A DNA stretch of 64,000 nt from assembly GCF_000219585.1 (NCBI RefSeq), contig NC_015731.1:3038001-3102000 (forward strand). Reading direction: 5' to 3'. This DNA is from Nitrosomonas sp. Is79A3. GTDB taxonomy: Bacteria > Pseudomonadota > Gammaproteobacteria > Burkholderiales > Nitrosomonadaceae. Position numbers and translations under genes: made by a program. The notes under the pieces are model-generated. The model saw only the letters and a list, made by a program, of their open reading frames with translations, was not told the origin of the DNA and searched no databases. Of the stretch, positions 28,444 through 38,091 are shown one piece after another (position 1 is the first letter of the stretch; every line of letters begins with the position of its first letter).

Positions 28444-30177
28444 TTATGACATGGTGCGATTGATTAGGAGACGCAATTCCTTCAAGGAACGGGTATTCAG
28501 TACATCATGTTTCTCCAGCCAGCCACGCCGCGCTTGCCCGATGCCAAAGCGCAGATTGGCGAAATCGTAAACGCTATGGGCATCGGAATTAATGCTGACT
28601 AACACACCTTCTTCCTTGGCCATTTGACATTGGGTGTCGAGCAAATCTAGTCGTTCCGGATGCGCGTTCAGTTCCAAAAAGCAACCGCGATTTCTGGCTT
28701 CGCGAATAATGCGCAGCATGTCGACGTCATAAGGCGCGCGGCGCTGAATCAAGCGTCCTGTCGGATGTGCCAGCAGGGTAAAATACGGATGCTGCATGGC
28801 GCGCAAAATGCGTTCCGTTTGTTTGGCTCGCGACAGATTAAAACTGCTATGCACCGCACCCACGACCATATCCAACCGTGCCAGCGCGCTATCCGGCAAA
28901 TCCAGACTGCCATCCTCCAGAATATCCACCTCAATGCTCTTAAGCAAGGTAATTCCTTTTAACTCGGCATTGAGTTGATCAATTTCATCGCATTGTTGCG
29001 CCAGTTTCAATGGATCAAGACCATGCGTGAAAGCTAACCGGCGCGAATGCTCGGTAATCGCAATATACTCAAAACCATTCGATAAAGCCGCCTGCGCCAT
29101 TTCACGCAAGCTGTTATGCCCATCCGTTGCCTTGGTATGCACATGCAAGTCGCCGCGCAGATCGGTTTGTTCCACTAATTGCGGCAATTTCCCTGCCCTT
29201 GCCATGGCAATTTCCCCGCGATTTTCACGCAACTCAGGGGGAATATAAGATAGTCCCACAGCGGCATATACTGATGCTTCCGTTTCACCCGCAATACGTG
29301 TTTTATCCCGGAAAACACCGTATTCATTGATCTTTAATCCACTCTTCTGTGCCATGCGCCGGATCGCAATGTTATGTGACTTCGAGCCGGTAAAATAATG
29401 CAGTGCCGCACCATAGGATTCTTCCTTGACGACGCGCAAATCCACTTGCAAGCCGCATTTAAGAATCACACTGGCGCGTGTGGGCCCTGCCGACAAGATT
29501 TCGGCCACCTCGTCGTAATTTGTAAAACGTTGCACCACTTGGCTTGTTGCGGTCGTTGAAGCTGTTGCGAGAATATCCAAATCGCCAACCGTTTCACGCA
29601 TGCGCCGGTAACTGCCTGCCACAGTGACTTTCAAAACGCCTGGAATCGCCACAAGAAATTTTTCCAGCGCTTCCGCATATTGCGCTGCTATTGCCAATTT
29701 GAAGCGCCGTGTCTGATTGGCATGCACCTCGATCGCTTGCAGAATGTTGTTCTCGGTTTTTTCGCCAAAACCCGGCAAGGCGCGAATTCGACCATCACGC
29801 GCAGCCCGGTACAATTGTTCCAGCGTTTGCACATCGAGATCGTGATACAGCGCTTTGACCCGCTTAGGACCAAGACCGGGTATTTTCAGAAGTTCAGTAA
29901 TGGCGGACGGCAGTTCGGTATGTAATCGATCCAGTAAGCTGCAATGACCGCTGCCGACAATTTCTTTGATTTTGCCAGCCAGATCGTCTCCAATACCCGG
30001 CAGCTCTGTCAGATCTTCACCTTTCTCCAATAAACGGGATACTTCCTGCGAGAACTCGCCTACCACACGCGCGGCGTTGCGATAGGCACGTATGCGAAAC
30101 GGATTGGCACCCTGTATTTCCAGCAAATCGGCAATTTCCTCGAAGACAGCGGCAATATCAGCATTATGTTTCGGCAT
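28444..30177 (-). CDS. polX: PolX-type DNA polymerase/exonuclease with PHP domain
   Basis: 577 residues from the ATG at 30177, which has GAGGAG 6 bases upstream; an upstream in-frame ATG lacks such a site. The N-terminal part is a family X polymerase: helix-hairpin-helix segments (LTELPGIGDDLAGKI, KIPGLGPKRVKALY) and the metal site GDLDIL with Asp in QVDLRVV. The C-terminal PHP domain has DLHVHTKATDGH, ITEHS, LLAHPTGR, LNAHPERLD and INSDAH. The enzyme fills gaps in base-excision repair and has 3'-5' exonuclease activity. It is divergent from archease. Confidence 0.93.
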   Translation of the reverse strand: MPKHNADIAAVFEEIADLLEIQGANPFRIRAYRNAARVVGEFSQEVSRLLEKGEDLTELPGIGDDLAGKIKEIVGSGHCSLLDRLHTELPSAITELLKIPGLGPKRVKALYHDLDVQTLEQLYRAARDGRIRALPGFGEKTENNILQAIEVHANQTRRFKLAIAAQYAEALEKFLVAIPGVLKVTVAGSYRRMRETVGDLDILATASTTATSQVVQRFTNYDEVAEILSAGPTRASVILKCGLQVDLRVVKEESYGAALHYFTGSKSHNIAIRRMAQKSGLKINEYGVFRDKTRIAGETEASVYAAVGLSYIPPELRENRGEIAMARAGKLPQLVEQTDLRGDLHVHTKATDGHNSLREMAQAALSNGFEYIAITEHSRRLAFTHGLDPLKLAQQCDEIDQLNAELKGITLLKSIEVDILEDGSLDLPDSALARLDMVVGAVHSSFNLSRAKQTERILRAMQHPYFTLLAHPTGRLIQRRAPYDVDMLRIIREARNRGCFLELNAHPERLDLLDTQCQMAKEEGVLVSINSDAHSVYDFANLRFGIGQARRGWLEKHDVLNTRSLKELRLLINRTMS

Positions 30178-30312
30178 AAAAATCTCCTCATTTGTACTGT
30201 ACTGCGTCTTAACACCTTGGAGAATTGATCTATCGCAACGGTTATTCAGATTAATACATTTCAATCTACAAAACTACTACAATGAAAAATCATGCATCTG
30301 GAATGATCAAAC

Positions 30313-30720
30313 ATGAGCTCATCGTATTTTGAACATGACGCTGACATTGGAATTATCGGCCGTGGTTTAACCATCGAACAGTCTTTCGAAGCGGCGGCGC
30401 ATGCGGTTTTTGCGATTATTACCAATCTTGAGGTAGTGCAGCCGGATATTACAGTGACCATCGAGTTTGAAGAATCCGATATTGAACTGGCACTGGTGGT
30501 TTGGCTCAATCTTTTACTCGGTAAATCACGAGAGCTCGGCATGGTGTTCAGTCATTTTTATATCCGGCGCCAGGAGAATCGATGGCATGGAAAAGCGCTC
30601 GGTGAGAAATGGCGCGATGGATTGGAGCGCGGCGTTGAAGTCAAAGGCGCTACGCTGACTATGCTTGCGGTAAAACAAATCGGCCCGATCTGGGAATCTC
30701 GTTGCGTGGTGGACGTATGA
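30313..30720 (+). CDS. Archease
   Basis: 135 residues. Archease activates RtcB by promoting its guanylylation. FEHDADIGIIGRG at the start carries the metal-binding Asp residues and the C-terminal VVDV ends the family core; the middle has the expected AAHAVFAIITN block. The stop overlaps the ATG of rtcB by 4 bases, so the pair is translated together. This strongly supports the call in spite of its small size. Confidence 0.92.
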   Translation: MSSSYFEHDADIGIIGRGLTIEQSFEAAAHAVFAIITNLEVVQPDITVTIEFEESDIELALVVWLNLLLGKSRELGMVFSHFYIRRQENRWHGKALGEKWRDGLERGVEVKGATLTMLAVKQIGPIWESRCVVDV

Positions 30721-32144
30721 ATAGTCAACAATTACAGCAGTTGCACGCTTATCTCTGGACGCTCCCCAAAGCCGCCGGTGAAAAACGCGCAGAAGTATTG
30801 CTTTACGGTAATCAACCTTTGCTCGAAAGCATGGATGAAAAGGTATTGCAGCAAATTGCCAATGTCGCCGCATTACCTGGCTTGGCCGGTGCAGCAATGA
30901 CAATGCCGGACGCGCATTGGGGGTATGGATTTCCCATCGGCGGCGTGGCGGCATTTGATGCGGAACAAGGCGGCATCATTTCAGCCGGCGGTGTCGGATT
31001 CGATATTTCCTGCGGCATCCGCTGCCTGCGCAGCAATCTCAATTTGCACGACGCCGCACCGCTTTTGCGTCAACTGGCGGATAGACTGTTCGCAACCATT
31101 CCTGCTGGCGTCGGTGAAGAAGGCAATATCAGTTTGAATCCGCACCAGCTCGACCAAGTACTACACGGCGGCGCGCAATGGGCTGTGAAACAGGGTTATG
31201 GTGATGCGGCCGATCTGGAATATGTGGAAGAAAATGGGCGTGTAGCCGGTGCTATACCGGAAAATGTCTCTGAACTGGCCAAAAAGCGCCAGCGTGGTGA
31301 AATGGGTACCTTGGGTTCCGGCAACCATTATCTGGAAGTACAGGTAGTAGAGCATATTTACGATGCCCTTACTGCGCAAGCTTTCGGCTTACACGAAGGT
31401 CAGCTAATCATTTCCATTCACTGCGGTTCACGGGGACTCGGGCATCAAGTCGGCACCGATTATCTGATGATGCTGGCCAAGGCGGCGAGTCGCCTCGGCA
31501 TACACTTGCCCGACCGGGAGTTAGCCTGCGCACCGATAAAATCTCCGGAAGGCCAGCAATATATCGGCGCGATGAATGCCGCCATTAATTGCGCACTGGC
31601 TAACCGGCAAATCCTGACACATTTGACCCGCGCCACGTTTGCAGAAGTTTATCCGCATGCAGCGCTGGAAACACTGTTTGACGTTTCGCACAATACTTGC
31701 AAGGAAGAAATGCACGAAGTGGATGGCAAATCCCGATTGCTGCATGTGCATCGTAAAGGTGCAACACGGGCGTTTGCGCCAGGACATCCCAAACTGCCAG
31801 CACGTTATCGTGCAGCGGGCCAACCTGTCATCATCGGCGGCAGCATGGGTACCGGTTCGTATATTCTTGCTGGCACCAGCAGCAATCAGGCTTTTGCCTC
31901 ATGCAGCCACGGCGCAGGCCGCGCGATGAGCCGGAACCAAGCATTGAAGCAATGGAATGGCCGTGCATTGATCAATGATCTAGCGCAACAAGGTATACTA
32001 ATTCGCACTCGCTCAATGCGCGGCGCAGCGGAAGAAGCGCCGGGCGCTTATAAGGATGTCGACCAAGTGGCCGAGGTTACGGAACAAGCAGGATTGGCGC
32101 GCCGGATTGCCTTTCTGCGCCCGAAAGTATGTGTTAAAGGATAG
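30717..32144 (+). CDS. rtcB: RNA-splicing ligase RtcB
   Basis: 475 residues from the ATG at 30717, in ATGA overlap with archease; a TTG 15 bases upstream is less likely. It joins RNA 2',3'-cyclic phosphate or 3'-phosphate ends to 5'-OH ends using GTP and Mn2+. Metal-site blocks are visible: GVGFDISCGIRC, GTLGSGNHYLEV, ISIHCGSRGLGHQV and HNTCKEE; SHGAGRAMSR carries the guanylylated His. In bacteria it repairs RNA, often after stress or toxin cleavage. It is followed by a hibernation factor gene on the same strand. Confidence 0.96.
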   Translation: MNSQQLQQLHAYLWTLPKAAGEKRAEVLLYGNQPLLESMDEKVLQQIANVAALPGLAGAAMTMPDAHWGYGFPIGGVAAFDAEQGGIISAGGVGFDISCGIRCLRSNLNLHDAAPLLRQLADRLFATIPAGVGEEGNISLNPHQLDQVLHGGAQWAVKQGYGDAADLEYVEENGRVAGAIPENVSELAKKRQRGEMGTLGSGNHYLEVQVVEHIYDALTAQAFGLHEGQLIISIHCGSRGLGHQVGTDYLMMLAKAASRLGIHLPDRELACAPIKSPEGQQYIGAMNAAINCALANRQILTHLTRATFAEVYPHAALETLFDVSHNTCKEEMHEVDGKSRLLHVHRKGATRAFAPGHPKLPARYRAAGQPVIIGGSMGTGSYILAGTSSNQAFASCSHGAGRAMSRNQALKQWNGRALINDLAQQGILIRTRSMRGAAEEAPGAYKDVDQVAEVTEQAGLARRIAFLRPKVCVKG

Positions 32145-32190
32145 TTTCTGAAGATAATATTATTTATCAGTCTATTAAGAGGAAATAACT

Positions 32191-32751
32191 ATGGAAGTTA
32201 CCTTACAAATCACAACACGGGATATCCCCCACTCTGAAGCGCTTGAAACCCATATCCGGGAAAAAGCGGAAAAGCTTGAAAAGTTTTATCCGCACATCAT
32301 GAGTTGCCGGATAGTCGTCGAGCTTCCGCACAAGCATCACCATCAAGGAAGACTATTTGACGTGCGCATTGACATGACGGTGCCGGGCGGCGAATTGGTG
32401 GTCAATCGTGTCGCCAATGAAGATGTGTATGTCGCCGTGCGAGATGCTTTCGATGCCGCCAAGCGGCAACTGGAAGATTATGCCCGCCGTCAGCGCGGCG
32501 ATACCAAGCTGCACGCGCCGGTATTGCAGGGCAAGGTAATGCGCCTGTTTAAAACGGAAGATTATGGTTTTATCGAGACGTCTGACGGGTGTGAATTGTA
32601 CTTTCACCGTGACAATCTGGCAGGTCATGATTTTGATCAATTGGCAGTCGGCGACACCGTGCAATTTCTTGAAGATATTGGCAGCGAGGGTTATCAAGCA
32701 AAACGAGTAAGCACAGGAAAACATCATATTCCCGGCAGTGAAAATGAATAA
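32191..32751 (+). CDS. HPF/RaiA-type ribosome factor fused to a cold-shock domain
   Basis: 186 residues. Residues 1-105 match the ribosome hibernation factor fold (beta-alpha-beta, with LETHIREKAEKLEKFYPHI and NEDVYVAVRDAFDAAKRQLEDY). Residues 111-175 form a cold-shock domain: GKVMRLFKTEDYGFI (RNP1-like) and ELYFHRDNL (RNP2-like), then VGDTVQFLEDIGSEGYQA. AAGAGGAA precedes the ATG. The fusion could bind the ribosome and mRNA at once to silence translation in stress; that is inferred. Confidence 0.9.
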   Translation: MEVTLQITTRDIPHSEALETHIREKAEKLEKFYPHIMSCRIVVELPHKHHHQGRLFDVRIDMTVPGGELVVNRVANEDVYVAVRDAFDAAKRQLEDYARRQRGDTKLHAPVLQGKVMRLFKTEDYGFIETSDGCELYFHRDNLAGHDFDQLAVGDTVQFLEDIGSEGYQAKRVSTGKHHIPGSENE

Positions 32752-32786
32752 CCGGCTATCAAGAAGCTATTGATTCAGTCCACATC

Positions 32787-33371
32787 GTGAAAATTGCGCC
32801 TGCTTCAGGAGACGCGTTGATTGTGGTTGATATGCAAAATGATTTTTTGCCGGGCGGTAATCTCGCGGTTGCGGGAGGAAATGAAATCATCCCGCAGTTG
32901 AATCGCTACCTTGCGCATTTTGCTGCACATCAATTGCCGGTCTTCGCAACACGTGACTGGCACCCCTTGTCGCATTGTTCCTTTCAATCGCAAGGGGGTC
33001 CATGGCCGCCACACTGCATTGCCGGTTCAGACGGCGCGGCATTTCATCCCGGCCTTAAATTACCCGCCAATGCTCACATCATTTCCAAAGCAACTTCACC
33101 GGAAACCGATGCATATTCTGGCTTTACCGGAACGCAGTTCAATGCGCTATTACAATCACTCCATATTCAGCGGGTTTTTGTGGGCGGCATCGCAACCGAA
33201 TACTGTGTGCTCAACACCGTGAAGGATGCCCTGCGACTCCAGTACACAACTCTTATACTCGAGGACGCGGTGCGCGCAATCAATCAGCAGCCCGGAGACG
33301 GCCAGCGCGCGCTTAACGAAATGATCCGGCTGGGCGCCAGACCGGTCCATTATGAGGATCTTATGCCATGA
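32787..33371 (+). CDS. pncA: Nicotinamidase (isochorismatase family)
   Basis: 194 residues, starting with GTG at 32787. It hydrolyses nicotinamide to nicotinate. The catalytic set is visible: Asp in VVDMQNDFLPGG, Lys in IISKATSPETD, and Cys in GGIATEYCV, with the metal site in TRDWHPLSHCSF. The ATG of the next gene overlaps its stop by 4 bases, so nicotinamide is passed directly to nicotinate phosphoribosyltransferase. No clear Shine-Dalgarno sequence is seen. Confidence 0.93.
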   Translation: MKIAPASGDALIVVDMQNDFLPGGNLAVAGGNEIIPQLNRYLAHFAAHQLPVFATRDWHPLSHCSFQSQGGPWPPHCIAGSDGAAFHPGLKLPANAHIISKATSPETDAYSGFTGTQFNALLQSLHIQRVFVGGIATEYCVLNTVKDALRLQYTTLILEDAVRAINQQPGDGQRALNEMIRLGARPVHYEDLMP

Positions 33372-34726
33372 ACCCGCTAACCAGTCCTTTATTGGCCGAT
33401 CTGTATCAATTCACCATGCTGCAAACCTATCTTGAACAGGATATGGAAGAAACTGCGGTATTTGAACTGTTCGTGCGTAAACTGCCGCCTGGAAGAAATT
33501 TCATGGTTGCAGCCGGACTGGAACAGGTCATGGAATTCCTGGAAAACCTCAAATTCTCGCCGGAAGAACTGGACTGGCTGGCAACACGCTTTCCACCGCA
33601 TGTGATGACTTATCTCGAACAATTCCGTTTTGATGGCGATGTTCATGCCATGCCGGAAGGGACGATTTTCTTCCCCAATGAACCTATTCTGAGGATTACT
33701 GCGAAGATGCCGCAGGCTCAATTGGTCGAATCACGTATTATTAATTTGATGCATTTTGAAACACTGATCGCTTCCAAAGCAGCCCGCTCGGTACTGGTAG
33801 CGCCGGATCAACTGCTGGTTGATTTCGGCATGCGCCGGGCGCATGGCGCAGAAGCGGGATTACTGGCCGCCCGGGCCAGTTACTTAGCAGGCTTTTCCGG
33901 CACGGCAACCGTACTGGCGGGAACACTGTTCGACATTCCACTGTTCGGCACGATGGCGCACTCCTTCATTCAGGCGCATCAAGATGAAAGCGACGCCTTT
34001 GAACATTTTGCGCGCTCCCATCCCAACAACACGGTGTTACTCATTGATACCTATGACACCGAAGCGGCGGCACACAAAGTCGTTACATTGGCGAAGAAAC
34101 TCAAGGCAGACAAGATCAACATCCAAGGGATTCGTCTGGATAGCGGCAATCTAGCTGAACACGCTAAAAATGTACGCCAGATACTCGACGAAGGCGGCTT
34201 GCAAAACACAACTATCTTCGCCAGCGGCAACCTGGATGAATACAAACTGCAAACACTGTTATCCGCCCACGCACCGATTGATGGTGTTGGCATCGGTACC
34301 GCATTGGATATCTCGATCGATGCCCCTTCATTGGATTGCGCATACAAACTTCAAGAATATGCTGGCAAGCCCCGCCGCAAACGCTCGGAAGGCAAGGCCA
34401 CATGGCCCGGAAGAAAGCAGGTCTACCGGCAGCATGCTGATGCTGGCTGTATGGCCGGAGATATCGTGGCGCTGGAAGATGATGATCCGCAGCAAGGTGA
34501 ATCGCTAATCCAGCCTTTCATGCGATCAGGTAAACGTCTTCATCCGAATCCGTCCTTGCATGAACTGCGCAGTCAAACCTTAGTCAATTACAAACGTCTG
34601 CCCGCTGCAATGACTGCTCTCGATCCCGCTCCCGGTTATCCGGTAACAATTTCTTCCGCATTAAGAGCAATGGCAGATCAGTTAGATAAGGAACGAGTTC
34701 TGCATGACCGGGAAGCTGTCAAGTAA
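33368..34726 (+). CDS. pncB: Nicotinate phosphoribosyltransferase
   Basis: 452 residues. It makes nicotinate mononucleotide from nicotinate and PRPP. Family blocks: TSPLLADLYQFTMLQTYL at the start, FGMRRAHG (active-site region), GTMAHSFIQAH, DTYDT and IRLDSGNL. Length and lack of a Zn-binding tail fit the shorter bacterial type. It overlaps nicotinamidase by 4 bases. Together they form an NAD salvage unit within the stress gene block. Confidence 0.94.
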   Translation: MNPLTSPLLADLYQFTMLQTYLEQDMEETAVFELFVRKLPPGRNFMVAAGLEQVMEFLENLKFSPEELDWLATRFPPHVMTYLEQFRFDGDVHAMPEGTIFFPNEPILRITAKMPQAQLVESRIINLMHFETLIASKAARSVLVAPDQLLVDFGMRRAHGAEAGLLAARASYLAGFSGTATVLAGTLFDIPLFGTMAHSFIQAHQDESDAFEHFARSHPNNTVLLIDTYDTEAAAHKVVTLAKKLKADKINIQGIRLDSGNLAEHAKNVRQILDEGGLQNTTIFASGNLDEYKLQTLLSAHAPIDGVGIGTALDISIDAPSLDCAYKLQEYAGKPRRKRSEGKATWPGRKQVYRQHADAGCMAGDIVALEDDDPQQGESLIQPFMRSGKRLHPNPSLHELRSQTLVNYKRLPAAMTALDPAPGYPVTISSALRAMADQLDKERVLHDREAVK

Positions 34727-34741
34727 GCAGGCCAATACACA

Positions 34742-34826
34742 TTTGTCATTCCGAACGTAGCAAGGAATCTTTGAGAAAAGACAGTACAGATTTCTCGCTA
34801 TGCTCGAAATGACAGTTATTCAGAGG
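34742..34826. repeat. Dispersed palindromic repeat, copy 1
   Basis: About 85 bases beginning TTTGTCATTCCGAACGTAGC and ending near GAAATGACAGTTATTCAGAG. The outer parts can pair (TGTCATT with AATGACA). It is closely related to the sequence at 39096-39180. It lies between convergent pncB and the RTX gene and could act as an mRNA end structure. Such repeats are often moved as short non-autonomous elements. Confidence 0.8.
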
Positions 34827-34830
34827 CTCT

Positions 34831-37800
34831 TTAGATCACTACAAAATCCGCATTGGTCAAAGCCAATCCACTCGTCAGTGTAGCAATTTGTACGGCAGCA
34901 ATCACTCCATTGCCATCCGCATCATAGAGCAGTGCGCCTGTTGCCGAGTTATATACGATGAAATCGTTTGAATCGGCTGCGCTTGTGCCGATGATAAAAT
35001 TATTAGCAGCTAAAGTGCCAATCGTTGTTAATGCCGTGAATATAGAGTCTTCGAGCTGAATAGTGTCATCAGCGGCGTTATAGTCAACAATCTTGTCAAT
35101 ACTGTCTTTTGCAATAAATCTGAAAATATCGCTCCCAGTTCCGCCTGTCATGGTATCTTTTCCGGTGCCGCCAGTGAGCATATCGTTACCCGTCCCGCCA
35201 TTGAGCGTGTCATTACCCGCCTCGCCATTCAACTGGTTATCCGCTGTATTGCCAGTCACATTATTCACCAGGTCATTGCCCGTGCCGTTGATGGCTGATG
35301 ATCCGGTTAAGGTCAGATTCTCAACATTGGTTGATAGCGTGTAAGTCACACTGCTATTGATTTTATCAGTGCCCTCACCGAGATTCTCCGTGACGACGTC
35401 ACCAGCGTTGTCGACCGTATAAGTATCATTACCCAATCCACCGATTAAGCTATCTGCACCCGCCCCACCATTGAGTATGTCATTGCCAGCGCCACCAATG
35501 AGTACATTGATTGCAGTATTCCCAGTGAGACTGTTCGCCAGGTCATTGCCTGTGCCATCGATGGCCAATGCACCCGTTAACGTAAGATTTTCAACATTGG
35601 CTGATAACGTGTAGGTCACGCTGCTATTGACTTTATCAGTGCCCTCACCGAGATTTTCTGTGACGGCATCACCGGCGTTGTCGATAGTATAAGTATCATC
35701 ACCCAATCCACCGATTAGGCTATCTGCACCCGCGCCGCCATTTAGTGTGTCATTGCCTGCTCCGCCAGTGAGTACGTTGATTGCAGCATTTCCAGTGAGA
35801 CTGTTAGCCAGGTCATTGCCTGCGCCATTGATTGCCGCTGTACCTGTCAACGTCAGATTCTCAACTTTAGCAGGTAGCGTATAATAAGACACGCTGCTAT
35901 TGACTTTGTCGGTTCCTTCAGCAGGTTTCTCGATGATGACATCGCCGACATTATCAACAGTGAAATTGTCGTTACCCAATCCGCCGATCATCGTGTCCGC
36001 ACCAATGCCACCATTGATCGTATCGTTGCCAGTTCCACCATCCAGATTATCATTACCTTTTGCGCCTTGCAGCACATCGTTTCCCGCCATTCCCAGCAGA
36101 TAGACTGGTTCAGTCAATGTTGAAGCAACAGTGAGATGATCGTCATTTGCGCTGCCCGTCAACGTAAGGTCGCCACCAACAGCCTTTCCTTCGGAATCGT
36201 AGCGCTGGGCAAAAATACCGCCTCGGTTACCATCTATCCAGGTGATTACAAAACCACCATCGGCCAGTGAAGTGATAGAAGGCCATTCTTGAGTATCGAT
36301 TAAATAAGTATTAACCCTGAATCCACTGCCTTGAGCAATGCCATCAGCATCATAGCGTTGGGCATAAATGCTCCTGCTGCCATCTTCAGGATCTGTAGAT
36401 TCCCAAGCCACCACAAAACCACCGTTAGTCAGCGTAGTAATAGAAGATCGTGAACCATAAACGAATGTATCAGAACCAACCTGAAATTGACTGCCCAGTG
36501 CCACTCCATTACTATCATAGCGCTGAGCATAAATACCACCGGGGCTAAAAGGTATTGACCAGGTCACCACAAAACCGCCATCGGTTAACGCAGTCATTGA
36601 AGAATCCAATCCGCCGCCAGTTGTAGTAGTGCTGACCATGAACTCACCGCCCTGTGCCGCTCCACTAGCATCATAGCGTTGCGCATAAATGTCATAGCCA
36701 TAACGGCCATCTTGATTGTAAGACGTCCAGCTCACTACAAAACCACCATTGGTTAGTGCAGTGATCGAAGGCCACCATTCCCCGTCCATTTGATCGATGG
36801 CCGTATAAGTATCGACCTTGAATTCACTGCCTTGAGGAACACCATTAGCATCATAGCGTTGGGCATTGATCTCATCCGGGCTATAGTTAGAAGTTGAACT
36901 CCAACTCACCACAAATCCTCCATCGCTCAGTGTGGCAATTGAAGGATTTCCTTGATAGCCGCCAGTATTAGTATTAACAATAAATTCACTGGCATGTGCT
37001 ATGCCATTGGCATCATAAATCCGGGCATGTATGCCATCATTGGCAGTCTCAGCCCCAGGAAAATCCCAGGCAATCACAAAACCGCCATTGTTCAATGCGG
37101 TTATTGTGGGATAGAGATATCCGCTATATGCATTACCTACACTAAACTCACCGCCTTGCGGCACTCCATTGGCATCATAAAGCTGAGCGCTAATACTAGA
37201 AAGCGAACCATCTTGCGGATTAGAATACCAACTAACTACAAAACCACCATTGCTTAATCCGGTGATCGCAGCTGGTGTATTTCCGTAAGAATAATAAGTG
37301 TTGACGCCGAATTCACCATTTTTCTCAAAAGATGTTCCAATATCCCCATCCGAAAACCGGGCAGTTTCAATATTTAATAGAGTATCCGTGCCTTCATCAC
37401 CATTGGCGGTGTTCATATCCTTCACCGTAATATGACCGCTTGAATTGCGCGAGAATCTATAATCCGCTTCGTTGCCTGAAAAAATTGCTATATCGTTGCC
37501 AGTTCCCCCATTCAAAGTATCGTCGCCTAAACCACCCGTGAATGTGTCATCACCCGTGCTTCCATTGAGTACATCATTGCCGGTAGTGCCGGTGAGAATT
37601 GCCAAGACTCCGTGATAAGACAGTTGTAACGTTGGCGCTTGAGTCATACCGGCTTGTGCTTCCAGTACCCAATCTCCTCCCAAATCAGCCGCGCCGGTCA
37701 GATTGGTGGATGCCGCAACATTTGCGCCGGTTAATTGCGCCAGTTGATCGATAAACGCTTGCCCAGTCTTCCCTTGCGCCACCTCGCAGCCATACAGCAG

Positions 37801-38091
37801 GATGTCGCTATCGATGCATAAATGTGCGCCAATTTCAGTTAATTGCTCGGCATAATCTGTCAAGTTGACATTGTTCAACTCGATGGAACCCAGCAGCAAT
37901 GTACCCGGCTTACCATGCGAGATGATGTCTATCGCGTTGAATTCTGATTCTCCTTGCAATGCAGTCAGAATCTGCAACACTCCATCTTTGTTTGCATCCA
38001 GCACAATCACTTGTGAATCTGATGGTAGTTGTGGAATCAGGCTTTGATATTCGGCTATATTTGAATCGATGAATACGATGCGAGAGGTCAT
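34831..38091 (-). CDS. Large DUF4347/RTX repeat protein, probably type I secreted
   Basis: 1086 residues. Residues 1-165 match DUF4347, with His59-Gly in AIDIISHGKPG and Cys102 in DILLYGCEVAQG. A first set of calcium-binding GGxGxDxLx repeats is at about 168-200. About seven repeats of roughly 50 residues follow (each like GGFVVSW...IYAQRYDANGVPQGSEF) to about 650. A second region has three near-identical units of about 90 residues with RTX nonapeptides. The end (DADGNGVIAAVQIA then NADFVVI) fits a type I secretion signal. There is no N-terminal signal peptide and no secretion genes are in the window. It is likely a surface or adhesion protein. Confidence 0.88.
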   Translation of the reverse strand: MTSRIVFIDSNIAEYQSLIPQLPSDSQVIVLDANKDGVLQILTALQGESEFNAIDIISHGKPGTLLLGSIELNNVNLTDYAEQLTEIGAHLCIDSDILLYGCEVAQGKTGQAFIDQLAQLTGANVAASTNLTGAADLGGDWVLEAQAGMTQAPTLQLSYHGVLAILTGTTGNDVLNGSTGDDTFTGGLGDDTLNGGTGNDIAIFSGNEADYRFSRNSSGHITVKDMNTANGDEGTDTLLNIETARFSDGDIGTSFEKNGEFGVNTYYSYGNTPAAITGLSNGGFVVSWYSNPQDGSLSSISAQLYDANGVPQGGEFSVGNAYSGYLYPTITALNNGGFVIAWDFPGAETANDGIHARIYDANGIAHASEFIVNTNTGGYQGNPSIATLSDGGFVVSWSSTSNYSPDEINAQRYDANGVPQGSEFKVDTYTAIDQMDGEWWPSITALTNGGFVVSWTSYNQDGRYGYDIYAQRYDASGAAQGGEFMVSTTTTGGGLDSSMTALTDGGFVVTWSIPFSPGGIYAQRYDSNGVALGSQFQVGSDTFVYGSRSSITTLTNGGFVVAWESTDPEDGSRSIYAQRYDADGIAQGSGFRVNTYLIDTQEWPSITSLADGGFVITWIDGNRGGIFAQRYDSEGKAVGGDLTLTGSANDDHLTVASTLTEPVYLLGMAGNDVLQGAKGNDNLDGGTGNDTINGGIGADTMIGGLGNDNFTVDNVGDVIIEKPAEGTDKVNSSVSYYTLPAKVENLTLTGTAAINGAGNDLANSLTGNAAINVLTGGAGNDTLNGGAGADSLIGGLGDDTYTIDNAGDAVTENLGEGTDKVNSSVTYTLSANVENLTLTGALAIDGTGNDLANSLTGNTAINVLIGGAGNDILNGGAGADSLIGGLGNDTYTVDNAGDVVTENLGEGTDKINSSVTYTLSTNVENLTLTGSSAINGTGNDLVNNVTGNTADNQLNGEAGNDTLNGGTGNDMLTGGTGKDTMTGGTGSDIFRFIAKDSIDKIVDYNAADDTIQLEDSIFTALTTIGTLAANNFIIGTSAADSNDFIVYNSATGALLYDADGNGVIAAVQIATLTSGLALTNADFVVI

